Position numbers and translations under genes: made by a program | Notes under the pieces: generated by a model | Seen by the model: only the letters and a program-made list of their open reading frames with translations | The model's database searches: none | Told to the model about the DNA's origin: nothing | Source: Clostridiales bacterium | GTDB lineage: Bacteria > Bacillota > Clostridia > Lachnospirales > Lachnospiraceae | Direction of reading: 5' to 3' | NCBI GenBank assembly: GCA_018369015.1 | Contig: JAGZDD010000204.1 | Coordinates: 1 to 6,399 of the forward strand | DNA: 6,399 nucleotides | Shown here: piece by piece, positions 5,419 to 6,399 of the stretch | Numbering within the stretch: position 1 is the stretch's first letter | Layout of the letters: every line of letters begins with the position of its first letter

Positions 5419-6070
5419 AGATAAAGAACGGGTTTTAGAAATTCTTGCGCGGCTGGATGAGCAGTATGGAACTGAAAAAATATGCTATCTGAATTATGAG
5501 GAACCGTGGCAGCTTCTTATTGCCGTTATTTTAAGCGCTCAATGTACAGACGCCCGTGTAAACATTGTGACCGGACCGCTGTTTGAACGGTTTAAAAGCC
5601 CATGGGATCTGGCAGGCGCCAATCCAAAAGAGGTGGAGGACTATATTCACTCTGCTGGTTTTTATGTGACAAAAGCGAGAAATATTATTGCATGCTGCAA
5701 ACGGCTGACGGATGTGTATGGCGGTGTTGTTCCGGAAAAATTGGAGGATCTGGTGACATTGGCCGGGGTAGGGCGGAAAACAGCAAATGTGATCCGGGGG
5801 AATATTTATGATGACCCAAGTATTGTGGTAGATACCCATGTGAAGCGTATTTCCAATAAGCTGGGCTTTACAAAAGCGCAGGATCCGGAAAAAATTGAAT
5901 ATGATTTGATGAAAGTACTTCCAAAGGATCACTGGATTTTATATAATATGCATATTATTACCCTTGGACGGCAGCTATGTATTGCAAGACGCCCGAAATG
6001 CGGCCAATGCTTTTTAAAGGATCTGTGTCCGTCCTGTGAAGATAAAACGGAGGTTTTTGCCGATGCTTAA
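5411..6070 (+). CDS. nth: Endonuclease III (DNA glycosylase/AP lyase)
   Basis: 219 residues, the usual length. The enzyme removes oxidised pyrimidines from DNA and cleaves the resulting abasic site in base excision repair. LSAQCTDARV (41-50) is the characteristic N-terminal helix. The helix-hairpin-helix LAGVGRKTANV (117-127) carries the catalytic lysine K123, and VVDTHVKRISNK (139-150) carries the catalytic aspartate D141. The C-terminus has the 4Fe-4S loop C190-x6-C197-x2-C200-x5-C206, complete. The start overlaps the radical SAM gene by 8 bases (ATGTTTAA), with GGAGGAA (5397-5403) 7 bases upstream inside that gene, which implies coupled translation. The next gene overlaps its end in the same manner. 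All key residues are intact, so it should be active. Confidence 0.97.
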   Translation: MFKDKERVLEILARLDEQYGTEKICYLNYEEPWQLLIAVILSAQCTDARVNIVTGPLFERFKSPWDLAGANPKEVEDYIHSAGFYVTKARNIIACCKRLTDVYGGVVPEKLEDLVTLAGVGRKTANVIRGNIYDDPSIVVDTHVKRISNKLGFTKAQDPEKIEYDLMKVLPKDHWILYNMHIITLGRQLCIARRPKCGQCFLKDLCPSCEDKTEVFADA

Positions 6071-6399
6071 ATCATATGTGGCCTTTGACCTGGAAACAAC
6101 AGGCCTGTCCGTAGAGGAAAACTGCATTATCGAATTTGGAGCGCTTAAGGTGCGTGACGGCGCGGTGGCCGGACGGTTTATGACCTTTGTTAAACCGGAG
6201 GAGGAAATTACCGATAAAATTACAGAAATTACAGGAATTAACAATGAGATGGTTAAAGATGCCCCAGGGATTGAGGAAGTGATCAAGGCCTTTGTAGATT
6301 TTTGTGAGGACGACGTCCTGATCGGGCATAACTTGTCATTTGACTTTAGCTTTGCAAAAAAATATGCGGGGCGCGCAGGCTGCCCCTTTGAAAAGCAGG
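6063..6399 (+). CDS. DnaQ-like 3'-5' exonuclease, C-terminus cut by window edge
   Basis: 112 codons are visible before the right edge. The DEDD-type exonuclease fold is recognisable: Exo I motif AFDLETTGL (7-15) with metal-binding D9 and E11, the following IIEFGALKV strand (22-30), the ITGINNEMV segment (56-64), and Exo II motif GHNLSFDFSF (88-97) with D94. Exo III lies beyond the window. The start ATG overlaps the nth stop by 8 bases (ATGCTTAA), with GGAGG (6049-6053) 9 bases upstream. The family includes the proofreading subunit of DNA polymerase III, PolC exonuclease modules, DinG-type helicase fusions and stand-alone exonucleases. Which one this is cannot be decided without the C-terminus. 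Its coupling to nth suggests a role in DNA repair or nucleic-acid turnover. Confidence 0.9.
   Translation, partial: MLKSYVAFDLETTGLSVEENCIIEFGALKVRDGAVAGRFMTFVKPEEEITDKITEITGINNEMVKDAPGIEEVIKAFVDFCEDDVLIGHNLSFDFSFAKKYAGRAGCPFEKQ

Overview
The window looks like a chromosomal piece of a low-to-middle GC Gram-positive anaerobe, most likely class Clostridia and possibly Lachnospiraceae. This rests on strong purine-rich ribosome binding sites, the codon use, PucR-like regulators with a degenerate N-terminal domain, a DUF4080-type B12/radical SAM protein, and tightly packed overlapping genes. The genus cannot be named from the sequence alone.

Layout. The left third (1-2348) lies on the minus strand. 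It holds two consecutive genes for paralogous PucR/CdaR-type helix-turn-helix regulators. The downstream one runs off the left edge, so its DNA-binding end is missing here. Next comes a 384-base divergent intergenic region (2349-2732, counted to the preferred TTG start of the next gene). It is unusually rich in short direct and inverted repeats and in GC-rich hairpins, and has a plausible promoter in each direction. The right part is entirely on the plus strand: a cysteine-rich protein resembling DUF5714 (2733-3428), a 109-base gap, a B12-binding radical SAM protein with a DUF4080-like C-terminus (3538-5418), endonuclease III (5411-6070) and the start of a DnaQ-like 3'-5' exonuclease (from 6063, cut by the right edge).

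How the genes relate. The two regulators are probably co-transcribed, with 38 bases between the first stop and the preferred second start. The radical SAM, nth and exonuclease genes overlap by 8 bases at each junction, so they almost certainly form one translationally coupled operon. The DUF5714-like gene may be its first member, because no convincing terminator separates them. nth and the exonuclease have DNA repair or processing roles. The substrate of the radical SAM protein and the role of the DUF5714-like protein are unknown. Whether the divergent regulators control this operon is open.

Most worth a second look: the repeat cluster in the divergent intergenic region, and the cysteine-rich DUF5714-like protein next to a B12/radical SAM enzyme. 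I saw no mobile element, CRISPR array, tRNA, rRNA or recognisable riboswitch.
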